From: Pyxicephalus adspersus
Lineage: Eukaryota; Chordata; Amphibia; Anura; Pyxicephalidae
DNA: 64,000 bases
NCBI RefSeq assembly: GCF_032062135.1
Contig: NC_092860.1
Coordinates: forward strand, 131,763,096 to 131,827,095
Direction of reading: 5' to 3'
A program made the position numbers and the translations under genes. The notes beneath the pieces are model-generated. The model made no database searches. It saw only the letters and a program-made list of their open reading frames with translations, and was not told where the DNA came from. Shown here piece after piece: positions 14,001-28,800 of the stretch (position 1 is its first letter; each line of letters begins with the position of its first letter).

Positions 14001-17000
14001 TAATGATTAGTGTTTGCGGCCTTCTTAGGTTGGCAGCATTCAGAGATCTGTGCAGTAACAAGTATCTTGTAAAATGTATGCATAAACGTTGTCATATATT
14101 TTATTTATCATATATTGAAGATAAAGTTGAGTATAATTGTTTATTGTTTTGACTGCAAAGTGAGTGAGTTGACCACATATGCAGAACAGTTCAGGAAAGC
14201 AAACTGCCAGCTGCCATCATCCTCCATATATAGGGCATGGAAGTTTTGGGTAGACTTGCCTACTTTTCAAGGGATCTAGACTCCACAATGCAAGAAAGGT
14301 AGTACTACCATGTATTATAGGGTCAGTTCACATACCTGCATGTTTCTAAATCATGGGGTGACCCACAGGAAACACAAGAAGAACACATTCTGGGACATTT
14401 GTGCTGCAGTGCTAAATTTGAACCCATACACTGATTTTCAACTAACACTGCTTGGTTACCTTTGAGAACACAGGCACTTTTTTGTTTCCCTCAGCAGAAA
14501 TGGGAAGCAGGGATGTATGTTAGGAAGAAACACATTGACGTGATATATATGTAGTTCTTTTTATATAACATTAGTACAGAGTGCACATCCATTGCAAACT
14601 CGGTGCTGTTTAAATAATGTTCCCTTACTGTCCACATTAGCTGAAAAATAAGCATTTTAGGGACACTTAGGAGAACTGTGAAATGCTGCTCAGTAGCATC
14701 AGGTAACAAATAAACATTAAGCGGTTTTAATCCTGTACTTTATAAAGGAGAGACTGTAAAAGCAAGAAGCGCCTCTGTTTCTGGGGATAACAGTGAGACA
14801 ATGTACGAATGAAATAAAATTTTGTATAGGCGGCAATTGGGAATTTTAAATGCAATTTTCTTGCCTTGTTCTGCAAACAATTATTCACAGATCATAGACC
14901 CGGTGCACATATTGTGAACACTTCACAGAATTAATAAAAGTCAAAAGACAAGTTGAGTATTTTTTTTTTCACAAAATGTTGTTAACTAATTTCATTTTTC
15001 TCTTTCTTTTCCCCTGCCTTCTTCTTCCTTCTTTTCTCCTCTGTCTTGACTACCAATGCTCTACCATTTTTCTTTCTGTATATCATTATTTCTCTATTTG
15101 TCTTTTTATTTATCTTCCTCTCTTTTCCCCTTTCTTTTGCTCTTTCTCTATCGCTGTTACGTTTCTTTCTCTCTCTCCTTTACTCTATCTTTTCCTCACA
15201 TTGAAGAGCGAGAACTGTTGGAGCAATAAACCCAGAAACATTTGTCAACCGCAGAAGCCACAGAGGCGCCCCTGCTCGGAGCTCCTTAAGTACCTGACTG
15301 CAAATGATGACTCTCCTCAGACCAAATCAACAGAGAGCAGGACGAATAACAGACTTGACAAATGCACCAAAAAGAAGCCCTGCTTGCATCCTCAGCCACA
15401 TTTTCAAGGTAGTGCTGGGACTCACAGATGTGCTGTACTTGTATTGAATTTAAAGATAATCTTTGGATAATAACTTAACACATTTAACTATGTATGTTCT
15501 AAGTCTATCCAAAGTTTCCGTTGGGGTCGATTCGATGATTTAGCCATGTAAATTGGAATTTATCTGATTATCATAAAATCCCAGTTATTTGTATCACCCA
15601 TGCACACGATTTGGGTATTTAAAGTGATAACTGGTTCACCATCCTTTAGTAAATAACCCCACTTCAATGTTTCCATAGTAAAGAAGTGAAGTGTAATGTA
15701 TTTACTATGTTCAAACTGGCATCTCTTGGTACTATCATGAAACTATCAACTATTCCTTTATATTCCTTCAACCCCTAATGTTAACTTGAAAAATTAATAC
15801 ATGGTAATGTTTGGGCAGTGATCCTCTAAATATCAATAACAGTCAGTGTACAACAAGAGTAAAAGAAATCCAATGTCAAGATAGTCAAGTCTAGGATACA
15901 GCTGTCAACTTTCTGAAGCTGTTCCATTTACAAAACTATATAATGCACAGCAGTGTCCTAGTTGCAATGGTTATTTAGATTCGTCCAGCTTGGCATATGG
16001 ATGACTAAATGAGAATTTGCTAAGGACAAGCTATTTATTCAGGATTGGTTTCTTTTTGGTTCAACAACTTTCCATTATCAATTGGATATAGGCAAGTGTG
16101 TGATAGCAGTCGGACCTGTGTTGTTCATATGGGAACTGCATTTTCCCAATGGGAGTTTAAAAGCAAGCTAATATAGCTGAGAAGGTGGCCAGATGTACAT
16201 ATAGAGCATAGTAACATAGTCAGATCATTGGTGTTGCCTTGGAATCCATTTATCAGATACTCCATACTTGCAATTCTTGCACCTGGCCGTGTCTCATACT
16301 TTGCTTACATACATTAATCAGGAAGCTACCCCCTTGTCTTGCAATCCTTCCAGCTTCATCATACAACCCAATGTACTGCGCCTGTCATAAGCCAGTCCCT
16401 TGCCAGTGCTGCAGGGCAAGCCCAAGAGACGCTTTGCTGTGAAGTGTCTGCAGTTTTGCCTTTTTAATGTCTGATGGCTTACTTTGCTACATTACTATTC
16501 CTTATGTAACGCAGAAAATATCCATTGCGCTTTCCGCTTATTTTTATTGCTAGCTTGCCTTCCTAATGGGTAATTTTCCACATGCTAATTCCAGAAGGGC
16601 TTTAGAATTTTTTTCTCTCTGTATACGCACTTATCTATAAATCAACTCTCCTTACTCCTACATGCAAAACAGGGCAATAAGCTGTTTCCTTAAATGGAAA
16701 CTATTTACAAGATATATTTAGGGATGCTGAATAAATTAATTGGGCTTTGCAGTTTTATAAGAAAGGTTTCACTAAACTTTCTTTTCTTGCAATCTGTGTT
16801 TAAAAGAGTGTAATTGTAAACGTAGGTACGATTCCAACCTCAGAAATGATACAAGAATACCTAATTTTTGCACCAACAGTGTAATAGAAATTTACAGTAT
16901 CTACAGATAATAATTTAGAACAATTTCTGCTTTACTGAGCAAACACGTTACCTGATTTATGAAAACATTAAAAACTTCAAAAAGTAGCACTTCTATGGCT

Positions 17001-20000
17001 TTAAAAAAAATACCTGAGAATGGCAATGTATAAAAGCATCATGTGAATCTCTATCCTCAGGCAGATGTGCGAAAATGTCAGGAATCTCAACAAAAAACAC
17101 AGAATATAAGACATAAGAGATTTGCATCAAATAATATATTCCTTATTGCAGCACAGAGATAAGAAAAGAATCCATATAAGGGAGTTTATTATTCAACAGC
17201 CTCTGCCACTTGTAATCTTTGTGCTGGAACAAAAGCTAAGTATTTTTAAAGCTTAACCCCTTGCTGCCCATACGGGGATGTGTGCTTGTCTGAGATCAGC
17301 ACCTAGCACACACTGCAGACATTATTTATGGCAGTAATGGTCTGCATTCCAGTTAGTTGGGTTCCTTTCTTTATGGGAGATATGAGTCTCAATGTGATAC
17401 TTTCTATGTATGCAGTTGTTTCCTATGCTGCCTGTGTGGGACCATTATTTGTATTCATTATACTTCATTCTAACATGTTTATTCTAAGTCTGCAAAAGCT
17501 TCAGAGCCCATAGTATAATATCTTCGACTGCTTCAGTGGCCGTCAGAGCCAAGGCAGCAGTGATCAAGCATTAGTCTTGTTTAGTTTTATAACATAAGGC
17601 TTGTATTTTTTTTTTAATGATTGGAGAGTCTAGCCGACTTCATAAAAAAAGTATTAAAGAGAAGTGGAGGTTTGTAGCAGCCAATTAAATGTGTAGCTGC
17701 CTTTTTATTTTATTACTGCATATTATATATTAAAAAAAGGAAAAAAAAACAACTTCTATCAATGCAATAATTCCTTTTCTTCATTGTTTTGTAATGAGTC
17801 AACCTGTATTGGTTTGTAGAGCTGTAAAGTACCCAGAGCAATCCTTGTTCAGTTTGGGTTTTATCGTTTAAAAAATACTGCACACTGTACATTTAGAAAG
17901 TGAACTGTTTATGAAAGTGATGACCATTGTAAGGATAATGAGCAAATTGATCAATTTCCATATTCACTCAGCACACCGGTAAAGTGGTCCAATGTCCCAC
18001 TCGCCAATTTACTATTCAGTTCAACAAAGTGCATTTCATATACCAGTGATGTCGATGAGGGGCAGATGACTATTCCTTGTGACCACTTACATCAAAATGA
18101 AAATCATTGGATCCCTTTTTGGCTGACCGCTGAGCATTATGCTAAATGAAATTTTGTACCGGATGAATTAAAACAGAAATAAACCAACAGGTGATATAGA
18201 AACAGCAATGTAACTGTAGTTGAGTAATTGTAGTTGAGTTGTATTAATGAAGTATTTTCTTTTCATTTGCAGCCAAGTCAACGAGCCTGTCACTTCCTCT
18301 GACACCCGAGTCACCAAAGTAAGTATTGAGCATCGTCAAGCTGTGTTGGCAAGGGATGGGTGTCTTCTCGTCTTGGCTACAATAGCTCCATTTCAGCTTG
18401 TTTTTATAAATATGCGCTGTCTTCCAGTGACCCCAAGGGTTCCCCATTTGAGAGCAAGAGTATTGAACGAACCTTAAGTGTGGAGCTCTCTGGAACTGCA
18501 GGTAAGGAGCATTCTTTTCATTCTTCATTTAATTGTAAGAACTCCTAAATACCCCAAAAAATGGTAATTTTATTGATGTTGCTAATTTTGGATCTGCTTC
18601 CTTTAGAAAGGTTACATCTGAATAAATATATATATATATATATATATTTATATTTAAAGATATTTATATATATTATGGACCAGTTAACATATATCTGTAG
18701 CTGAGCATTAACGTTGTTTGATGCAGTGCTATTCATTTTTAATGACGCCCAGTGCACCTTCAGAGAGCATTGCACTGCGCCGAAGGGCAACACATCGTTT
18801 TATATCCTTTGTGGCTATTGAGAAGTAAACATTTTCCTGAACAGTATTCATTTTATTGACAGTAGCAGCTTCTGTATTTAAACAGCATTCCCCTGGTATC
18901 ATTTTGAGAGCTGGAATTGCTAATACAGATATAGGAGCATCACTAGGGAGAAAGGACCGGACACACAACATACACGTAATAAAGTTTTTTGTGAGATGCA
19001 CGGGGCACCCAATGTCCACAAATGCTTTAAAATAAAAAACCTAAGTTCAGCTATAAAAAGTGTGAAATCTTTTTCATCATACCTGATGAAGAGACGTAGG
19101 TGTTTGAAAGCTTTCATTAAAAATCTATTGAGTTGAGACAATAAATTGTGTCATTTTAGCTCCACTTTTTTTCTGTTTTCATTGACGGCTAAATTCAACA
19201 TAAATCATCCTGCTGCTCGCTATACTTTTATATAAGCTTCATTTATGCCTGTTAATTGCCTAGTTACATTCTTTCTGTGCAGACAGTTCTCCTACATTCT
19301 GTCAGCGAACTCACAGGGGATGATGGCTGGTGGTTTAGTTAAACAAGTATAACAGGCTTGCGCTAGACACGGTAACATATTTCATCTTCAGGTAGAATAT
19401 GCTGTAAGTAGCAAGAGTCTGATCAAAGAAAAAGAGCCTTGGGCTTGTACGACTTGCTTTTCATGCATCTTTCACTCACTTTTCTTAGGTCTCTGGTACA
19501 AAGTTTAAAACAGTTGTAGACTTTTAGGGCTTTATTTAATAGTAAGAGGTATGGAGTGGAAACTACTGGTAATCAGTTCACTTTTATACTGATAGAAGCT
19601 GTTTTTTGATTGGTTGGTTTGAAATGTTTTACAATACATGCACCTACAAAGGATATTTTATTGTACATTTTTTTACTACCTGTTAGGAATATATAAAATC
19701 AATAATGTCTGTTTTTTTCATGTTTTTGGTACAGGTGCACTTTAAAACTTTTTTTAAATAAAATACTTCTTTTTTTAATTGATTTTTGCCTCTTGGTGTT
19801 GCTGATCTTCAGCCAATTTGCAACATGTAAAGCTTATGTGTGATTTAATTATTTAGGATTATATAAACTTTATCTGTACTATGGCAGGGATTTGTGTTTG
19901 GCTGCTGTGAGTGTTTATACTTTGCCTGTTGCATTATATGTGTTGTGATGGCAGTAGTATTTTCCAGCAAGTTTGTATTGGTTACAAAAGACTTGCTAAC

Positions 20001-21987
20001 ACCCATTGTTCCACAATCGCCTAAAGGCTTTGGTGCCACCAAAGAGGGTTACTGGCATTACACAGATCATTCAGATATCCCTGTTTAATTTAGTTCAGTA
20101 AATCTTTGTGTTGGTCTTGTTTGACATCTATGCTTCTTGCCAACAGATGTCTTGTTGGCAGACGTGTCACGTGTCACATATATCTTTTTTTATGTGATGT
20201 ATGCAATTTAAATGGGAATATGCTGATACCTCAGACAAATGGCTGCAAAGCCATTGTTTTGCATTGTAGATAGTCCTAAATCTTAGCTCTTTGCCAAAAG
20301 ATTACAAGAGCTCTATAAAGTCTTTTTTTTAATGGTTTTATCGAGGAAAATGTTTACATCAGCCTAGAACATTTGTCCTAACACTAGTTATTGTGAGCAA
20401 TGTGTGCATAGATTTGATAAGCCATAAAATGTCATTTCAATTATGAAACAAAAAGCATAAAACGTGCTTTTCATGTAAGTGAATGCTTTGTGGAGTCCTA
20501 GATTGCCTTGTTTTTTTATTGCAATATGTTGTATTATTGTGTATACTTTAGTGTATTACATAGGCACTAAAATATGCATTTGCAGGGATATGTATTGGAG
20601 AGAATACACACTTTGCACAGAGGAGGGCTAGCAGGGGGTAAAAGGGCAAAAATAACCCCCAGGCCACTGTTATTTTCACAGTTTAGATGATAGCCAGTAG
20701 CAAGATGCACAAGCTTAAAGAATACAAAAGGAATTTGTTATTGTACAGGGTACTTATAAAGCTAATAAATTAATACCACCAGCACAATTTATGTACATAT
20801 TTACCCGGTAATAGGAATAAGAAATGAGTATTCTGCTTTATCATAAATCACATAAACCTTTTTGCTGCATTCTCTGTAATCTTTTCAATGATCCCCCATA
20901 ATCATGGATTTTTCCAAAAAGTAAGAGACGGAGAGACTTCTGCCTGTCTAGGAGAATCACTTGGTTTTATTGACCCATCTATGGTCAGCCTTAGTAATAT
21001 GCTAGAAATATTTTTCATAATTTTTCGCATGATTTTCATAACCTTACCACCACTTTCCAAAATATTGGTTTGTAGCCAGTTATGCATACAGAGCTGGTCA
21101 GATATGCACCTGCACTTTTTCTCCAATACAAGTCTGTATGAGTTGGCTAGCTAAGTTTTAATTTTTTTTAGGCAAAATCAGTTACAAATCAGAACAAGAG
21201 AACTAAAAATATAAACGTCTTTATAGCTTAAAAAGTTGGGTATACAGGTAATCCTACCCAGCTTAAAAAAATTATTGGTTGAACACTACTTTATATGGCT
21301 AATGAGTAGTAGAGTAGCATATCTGCTATTGCTTTCATTGTTGCTGAACGAGGATGATTATCATCAAAGTGGTGAAACTGAAATTATGCCTTTACATATA
21401 AAAGATTTCTGCTGATTGAAACCTTTGTGATCATTTCCAGTGACACTAGAATGAATAGGCGTTGTACACACAACAGTTCAGTTCTATTGAGATGGCAGAT
21501 GAAGGGCACAGAATATTACAGCAATCGTCCCCAATTGATTAGGGGTGTACCTTACATGTAGTAGATTTTTTGAAACAATCACAAACATTTGTTTTGGGTG
21601 ACAATTATCTAGCATGCATAGCTTTGGAGCTCCTCTACACTCTACACATTGCTGTGCAGTCTAATGCAATGTATATAGTGTACAAGGACATCAGATGTTG
21701 CATAGAGGGCAAAGTCTTCCTACCAATGTGTTCCTACTAATGCTTTGCTCTGCAGTGCATTTTTGTAACGCACTACTGCATCCATTATTGTGTGCTACCC
21801 CATTCAATATAATGAATGTGATCAGCATCTCAAGTGAAAGCAGCACAGCATATCTCTAGTGTGGACCAGCCCTTATGGATGCACATTGAAAAGCCAAGGG
21901 ACCTATAAACACTTTTATATATATATATATATATATATATAAATATATATATATATATTTATATATGAAAACCTTGGACCTGGGGTA

Positions 21988-22018
<31 letters not shown>

Positions 22019-24107
22019 AAACTATGACATTTTCAGCATTTGCGAATTGGTACCTCTTAGACTGTTATCTCCGAGTAAGATATGAGGAACAAGTTAGTTA
22101 TGGGTGGACAATAGCAGGGTGAATCACTGGTCAGCATCATAAATCTCTTGGGAACCCCATCACTCTTCTCTGATAGATTCTCAGTCTGGTGGATTAAAAA
22201 AGGCATGTTTGCTTGTTCCAAGACTAAATGAGACCTTATTGGCAGCGGCATCGGAAAATATAGAAGAAGCCGAGAACCACTGCGCATCCAGATCCTATCT
22301 AATTTATGCATTGTTTACTAATATAAATATAATTCATGTAATATCCATCCAGTATTATTTACAATTGACTGTTATTTTCTAGAATAAATTATTTATATTC
22401 TGCAAAACCATAGAATGCTGTTGTTTGTTCATTTGCTCTGAAAGTTTCTTTGCACCATGGTTTTTGCAGATAAATCTCATTGAAAATGCTAGCAGGGGGT
22501 ATTGTTAATTTTGTTAATTGGTTCCTTTTTATCAAGTTTTAGCAATTTCTCTGCAACAATCACCTATGCAATTAAACATTCCACTGATACGTTATCCTAT
22601 AGATTAGATAAGGAAGGTAAATAAGCAGAGCTCTATTGTGACTTAAAATCACCATCAAATCTTAACTCTCTTCCCATGGTTTGGAAAATTTAGGATAATA
22701 ATTGATCCCACCAGGTTTCACCTTCAAAGAAAACCAAAAAATAGAAGCAAACATGTCTAATCTTTATTCTTTTGTTGTTTTTTGTATGAAGGTACCCAAA
22801 GAGATTAGTGTAGAACAACTTTTTACATTCAGATAAACACACCAGCATCATTTTCAAGATAATCTTGGGTTGAAAGTTCCCAGCAAATCTGTTATTATTA
22901 CCACTATGGTCTATAAAAAAATGTTTTATAATCCATTCACTATTAGACACTTGTAAACTGGTACCTTTTTCATCGGTACTGGTCTATGCCACCTCTGGCT
23001 CTTAGAAATGAAATGCTCATGTATGCCTAATCTCAGTAAATGTCAAAAGTGCACATGCTGGGATAACTAAGCAAATCATTTACCTTAGAAAATGGGAAAA
23101 TACGAAAATGGGAAAAGTTTACATACCACAAAAAAAAAAAAAGTTTAAAAAGCATAACAATTTGCAAATAGAACAAACAGAAAAGGGCAATTTACATACT
23201 TCCCTGCTTCAGGCCTATGACATGCGGTGAGGGAGAGTGGCCACATAGAGCTCCCAATTGCCTCTGACATTGGTTTGTTTATTATATGTCAATTTTGTAA
23301 CATTTTCATATACTGAAATGTGTGTTGTTTTTAACAAAATTCTACTCTTTTATGTATCTAGTTTAAAATTATGTTGATCATTCAGTTCTGGGGATAATAT
23401 TAGATGTTGCTTATCCAGGGTTGTTTCTTCTTTTTCTGTTGAATCCGTTGAGTTTCTAGAATGACTGGTCTTTCTCTTGTTTTCATGCTGCTGTTGTCTT
23501 TCTTGATATTTATGTTTACAGATAGTAAGATCATCTTTGAAGATAGAATGGTTGATGCTGGCTGCGTTTGCCCGTTTCTCTATCATCTCTGTGTCACAGG
23601 AGAGCCGAGCCTGTTTTATTTGCCTGAGGCAGCCGCTCTGGTTCTGACGGTTTTTGTACTAAATGATTTCCCCTCGTAGCAGCCAGTGTGGCAGAGTTGG
23701 TGAATTGTCTTGAGAATACTTGTTAAAATATGTAGTCTACGCTGATTAATAGCTTACGTTGGTCCAGAGTTTATACTGGTTCCTCGACTTGCTGGTTCAT
23801 GGTTCGTACTGGTTTTCTTTTTATGGTTCCCTGCTACATTCAAGATTGAGTTACAGAATATTTCAACCTTTGTATTTAGTTCTTGCAGTTGCAAGGCGGA
23901 TCACAAAATTGATCATCTTGAACTGTATTTATTCACTAAGACATACAAAGAAAATTGATTTTTTTTAGTTATACATCAAGCATTGATAGATTTTTATAAG
24001 TAAATGTTGTATGTGCAGTCAGCATTGCAGAAAAAATGAAGTTGATGGGAGAATGATCATGGCTAATTAGCTGTTTGCATGGGAGAGGCCCTGTGAAGTG
24101 TACAGAC

Positions 24108-24144
<37 letters not shown>

Positions 24145-25739
24145 CACTATAGAAGGTAAATTCTATGCAAGTCCTCACAAAGCACTATTTCCATATGGGA
24201 CCATAAACACAATAAAGTCTGTACAAGCAACCCTTATCAAAATAGATAATACATTCTGTCTGCAAAGTATACTTCCTCACAATTTTATGTTCTGTGATAG
24301 TAAATGAATTTAACCCAAGAACTTGCTGACCTCTGTAGCTACGGACACCATGGAGCCATTCATTTTTAAAGTTTACAACTAATGCCTTGTACTGACACTC
24401 AATGTGTTCATCTTAAGATGGCCATTTGTGGATAAATCTAATTTTGTAAATGCACAATCTGAACCTGGCACAAGCATTTATTAAATATTAAATAGAGTTT
24501 GTTCTCTAATAAGCTCATGTTGGAAGATCTCCCCATTACACCCAAAGAGACAAAGAATTAATCAGAAGGAATAAAAATAATAAAGTTAAGGCTTAGAAGA
24601 AATTTTTCAAAACACTTGGGAAGTTACCTAAGATGATAACAAACTCACCATCCGTGAAAAATAATTGAATTGTTTGATTAATGGACATTCTTGCTACATG
24701 TGTGGTTAACATATGGGAATCGCGTATTTCATTTTGCAGAAATGTGTTGTGTAGCTATACGTGAATGCTAGCTTGTATTTTATTTTGTGTTCTAAGCAGT
24801 TTAGCAGGGACTTGCAGATCAGCTCATCTAGTTTAGCTTCATATTTAAAAACCAAAATAGACACAGAGTTAACACAGCAGTGAATGTCCAGCAAAAGTGG
24901 CTGCTTTTCCCATCTAGATTGGTCAGCTGGATGTGTTTGGTGCCTCTTCATGACATCCACAGGAATTATCACTTCATTTTACTGCAATCTGCTGGGTTTT
25001 ACAACAATCTTCCCATCTTTTGGGGTACCTTTATACAATACAAAGTGCCTCAGGCTCCTGTGGGACTTCTAATTAATGATAACCTGCTTTCTCATTAGAA
25101 TTAGTCTATTCTACAAATTAACTGGCTCTCCACTGTGTCTTCGGGGTCACAAGCAATGCACTATAACCTATGACCCCGTGCATTAATCAAACCACCAAGT
25201 TGTGCTCTGCTGAGCATGCCCTCTTAACAAATGATTTTGGGAAATTGAGTTAAGAAAGGAAATTGACAACCATCTTATATTTTAAGGACTGTGCCTGGTG
25301 AGGGTGAGGTGCAGAACAGTCAGGGCTTAGCTAGAACGTGGCTCTGTTTCATCACTCATAAAGAATTTAGCACCGGGTCATACTCCAGGTCCAAGGTTAC
25401 TTCCATATCTGTCATCACTGCTGGCTGATGATAAATTATATGACTGAACTATAATTATACAGCGTTTAATAAAATCACCTACTGAATTTTACTGTCACGG
25501 ACTAATATAAAAACATCCTTCAGTATTTATATCTCTAGTCATTCAATAATTGCATGAAATCCCTATTTTTTTGAGTTGCTGCAGAACAGTTAAAGTCACA
25601 ATTTGGTATGTTGTGAGAATCAGGGCTCTTAAAGTTTTATTATTTATGTACTTTATATAGCATTTAGGGATAGGGTAGTGTCACAAGGTCTGCAGAATGG
25701 CATTTCCCAAAAAGTGGCATTTATACCCAAATAGCAGAG

Positions 25740-25811
<72 letters not shown>

Positions 25812-28800
25812 GTTTAATTGCAGTTGTACATTGCCCAGCCAAATTACTTTCAGTTGACCAAGCTTCTCAAAATAGAAAACACAGGCAGTGCAAAGGTTGT
25901 ACATATTTCCACTTATCATAAGAAGTCTATGAACAATTTAGACAGTGGGTGCATTTTTAAAGATTTAATTATTTGGCACCTAAATATACAACCTTTAAAT
26001 GCAAAAAAGTGCTAATAATGAATGTTTAATATGTACATAAAAGACATGTATAAAAAAACTTTCCTAGAATACTTAATATTTTATTTGTAAAGATCAGGAG
26101 ATATTAAATAGTTGTAGGTATTTTGTATGTTTCTCTTTGCACCATGCATAAACTAAACTACCTCTAGAAGCAAGTGAAAATCTTCACTTGACAATCTACC
26201 ATTATAAAAATATAAAAAGGAAGGAAAGGAGTTTGCAAATTGTACAAGGGAAATGACCCTAAATTGGGATGACATTTTACCTTTTTTAAGTGACATCTTT
26301 ACCAGAAGCAAATTAGAGGTGCAGCTGGCTTTGGAATCACTTTTGATTAGCAGTGAAAATTCACAATTCACATATTCATAGAGAAGGACTTTCTATACAT
26401 TTGTCAGGTTGGTACCGGTTACAGAGAAGAATTGTCTCTGGCGACAGTACATACCCATTAGCCTTTTAATGTCTACTGAAGGTTTAGCAAATTTGGATAA
26501 GCTCCATATGATTTCCTATCTTCTATAAGCCACTGACAGACAGAAGCTCATTTTTTAAGCACAAAATCACTCATAATTGTTTCCTACAAATCCATTCAGA
26601 GGTTTCGAAATAAAAAGGTGCATTTTGTATCTGTCGAAAAATGCAGCACGAAAAATAATGAGAGGAAAACGCATAAAAACAGCAACAGATCTGAGTGCCA
26701 GAAAAAAATCTGTAAGTGTGAGTGATATAGAGGTCCTTGTTTATTATAGAAGACATTTCAATGCAGTAATCATAAATACTGTGAAGGTTGTGCTCTACTG
26801 AAATATGGCCTACATACTGTTGATTGTTTTGTGTTATGTGATTTGTCTGACACCCATTACATTCTGGGTAATGGCAGCTATTTGTTGCTGTGCGCAGCAG
26901 GCTCCTTTCACAAAGGGAAATAGACAGCAATAAAAACCATACTCAGAATTTCATTCTGAAAGTAGCTTCACATCCTATAGTTTGTGCAAGTGTGATAACA
27001 GTGTTCCATATTGTCTGTTGTCAGACTCAAACACTCATTGAGACTTTTAGATCTGGCAGAAAGCTGTGCCAGTAAAGAAGAAAGTTTAGACACAAGTGTG
27101 GTTGGGAGCAAAGCACGGTTTTACGACTTTTCAGGTAGTTCTCTGATTGGGAATTCTTTTCAGTAGGTGACCTGTGAGAGAAATTCAGAGGCCACTACAA
27201 ACTGAAATGCTAGATTTGTGATGCCATTTTGCTGCTCTGTCTTTTTTTAGTTTTAGAGTCACTGATCTGGAAGGAGTAGGGTTGGTGTTGGCAGGGTTTG
27301 TGCTGCAAATGCATTTGAAGATGATTTTGAGATAATATCTAGTTGCATGTGCATTTGACCTCCTTCTGACCTGCTTTTGTTGTATGTTGCAAGCAAAATC
27401 TAAAGGCCTGCTTAGTACACTGTTGCAAAACTTTTTTTTCCACCAGAAAATGTCCATAATGGTAAGCTGGCTATTATAGGATATCCCCTAAAATCCCGTG
27501 TGCTGACCCAGACATTGCCAAATACATATGAAAAAAGTATGCAAAAAAAAGTATGGTAAAGTCTTGGCCTTCACCAACAAATGGCTGAAAGATGGAGTTT
27601 TTAGATTTCTTTGATGCCCCGAACTTCTTCAGTAGGGGTTGTTGTTCCCCACACAATTATAAACATGCCAAGCTGGATCTAATGCAGTCTTTTTTTTGGT
27701 TATGGTCGTTCAGTTTGAAAAATAAAATTTAACAAGGCCCTGGCTTATCTCCATTATATTTCCTTTCATACTTCCATAAAATGTTGTATTTCTGTTGGTC
27801 GAATTAAAAAATTTTATTTTTATTACAATGTTAGTGGTGGATGACGAACCCTTGTGAGGATCTTACATAGTCCACATAGGCCACTGTTCAATTTATGTTT
27901 GACATCCGTGATGTAAAGAGAGATTTTATTGCGCAGTTATTTCTTCTCAATTTGAAAACTTTTCAGTTCCTTAATTGCATTAATGGAAATCTCTGGGCTA
28001 AACAAAAATATTTCATTTGTTTCCAATGCTTAAACATTTAATGCATAAACATTTTAGATCTACGACTGTGCATACTAGTTAGTATTGTAAAACAGACAAA
28101 TAACATGTCTGTATCCCTTCCCTTGAGGACCATTGGGAATCAATTATAAACATGCTGTTTGTGCGCCCACCACCATCATTACAGCCATGACGTGCTGGGA
28201 ATAAAGGGTGGCTACACTTAGCTCCTAATATTTGCTTCTTCTACTTGTATATAACATTTAGTAGATTGTGTTTTCTAGCAGAAAACCTTGCTGTTTTTCT
28301 GAAGTTGCATTCGGTAGTTTTGCTTTTACTGTATCCCTCTTCTAAAGCTGGCAAATTTTTGTTTTGTCTTCTCAAATGAAGATTTTCATTAAAAACATCA
28401 GGACGTAATTATGTTCGCTTTAGTATCAATAGCCTGGTGAGTCTGTAAACATAATTACTTAATAGGGCTAATTATAATTGTATTTTTTTATTTAGAAAGT
28501 AGTATGCAGAAAGTAAATTAGGAAAAACATATTATTTACATCGCCTATAGCTAATGATTTAATGTTATTACTTCTCCTTTTGCACGTTGAGTAAACAAAT
28601 TACATAAGTTGCAGAAAATTAAACTCATTTTAGTACTATGCTGGATCCTGCACACTTTAATTGTTAGAATGTGCTTTGTCATTTCTGGTGCACCAGCAGA
28701 AATCAAATAAAATATCAATTCATATGCATTTTGAAAGTGCCTAAAAAACAAAGCTACAACTTGGTGACTTTTTATGTGTGTTTGCATGTGTAAGGGTAAT

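Noticed and set aside
14976..15206. In-frame hydrophobic N-terminal extension of exon 5, as if from an alternative first exon
   Set aside because: The Phe/Leu/Ser-rich translation comes from the pyrimidine tract of the acceptor. No promoter or Kozak context is seen, and the family splice site is clear at 15206.
15409..15470. Read-through of exon 5 into intron 5
   Set aside because: It gives about 20 residues with no family match after a good donor site; it could occur as intron retention, but nothing in the sequence supports it as a specific isoform.
15524..15660. Possible MITE in intron 5
   Set aside because: The ends (GGGGTCGATT and reversed GGGGTTATTT) match too poorly and no target duplication is visible.
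18360..18548. Open frame running through intron 6, exon 7 and into intron 7
   Set aside because: Only the exon 7 part matches the protein; the rest lies in introns with clear splice signals at both sides.
25653..25921. Tyr-Ile repeat proteins on both strands
   Set aside because: They are translations of the AT microsatellite; the same applies near 18600 and 24100.
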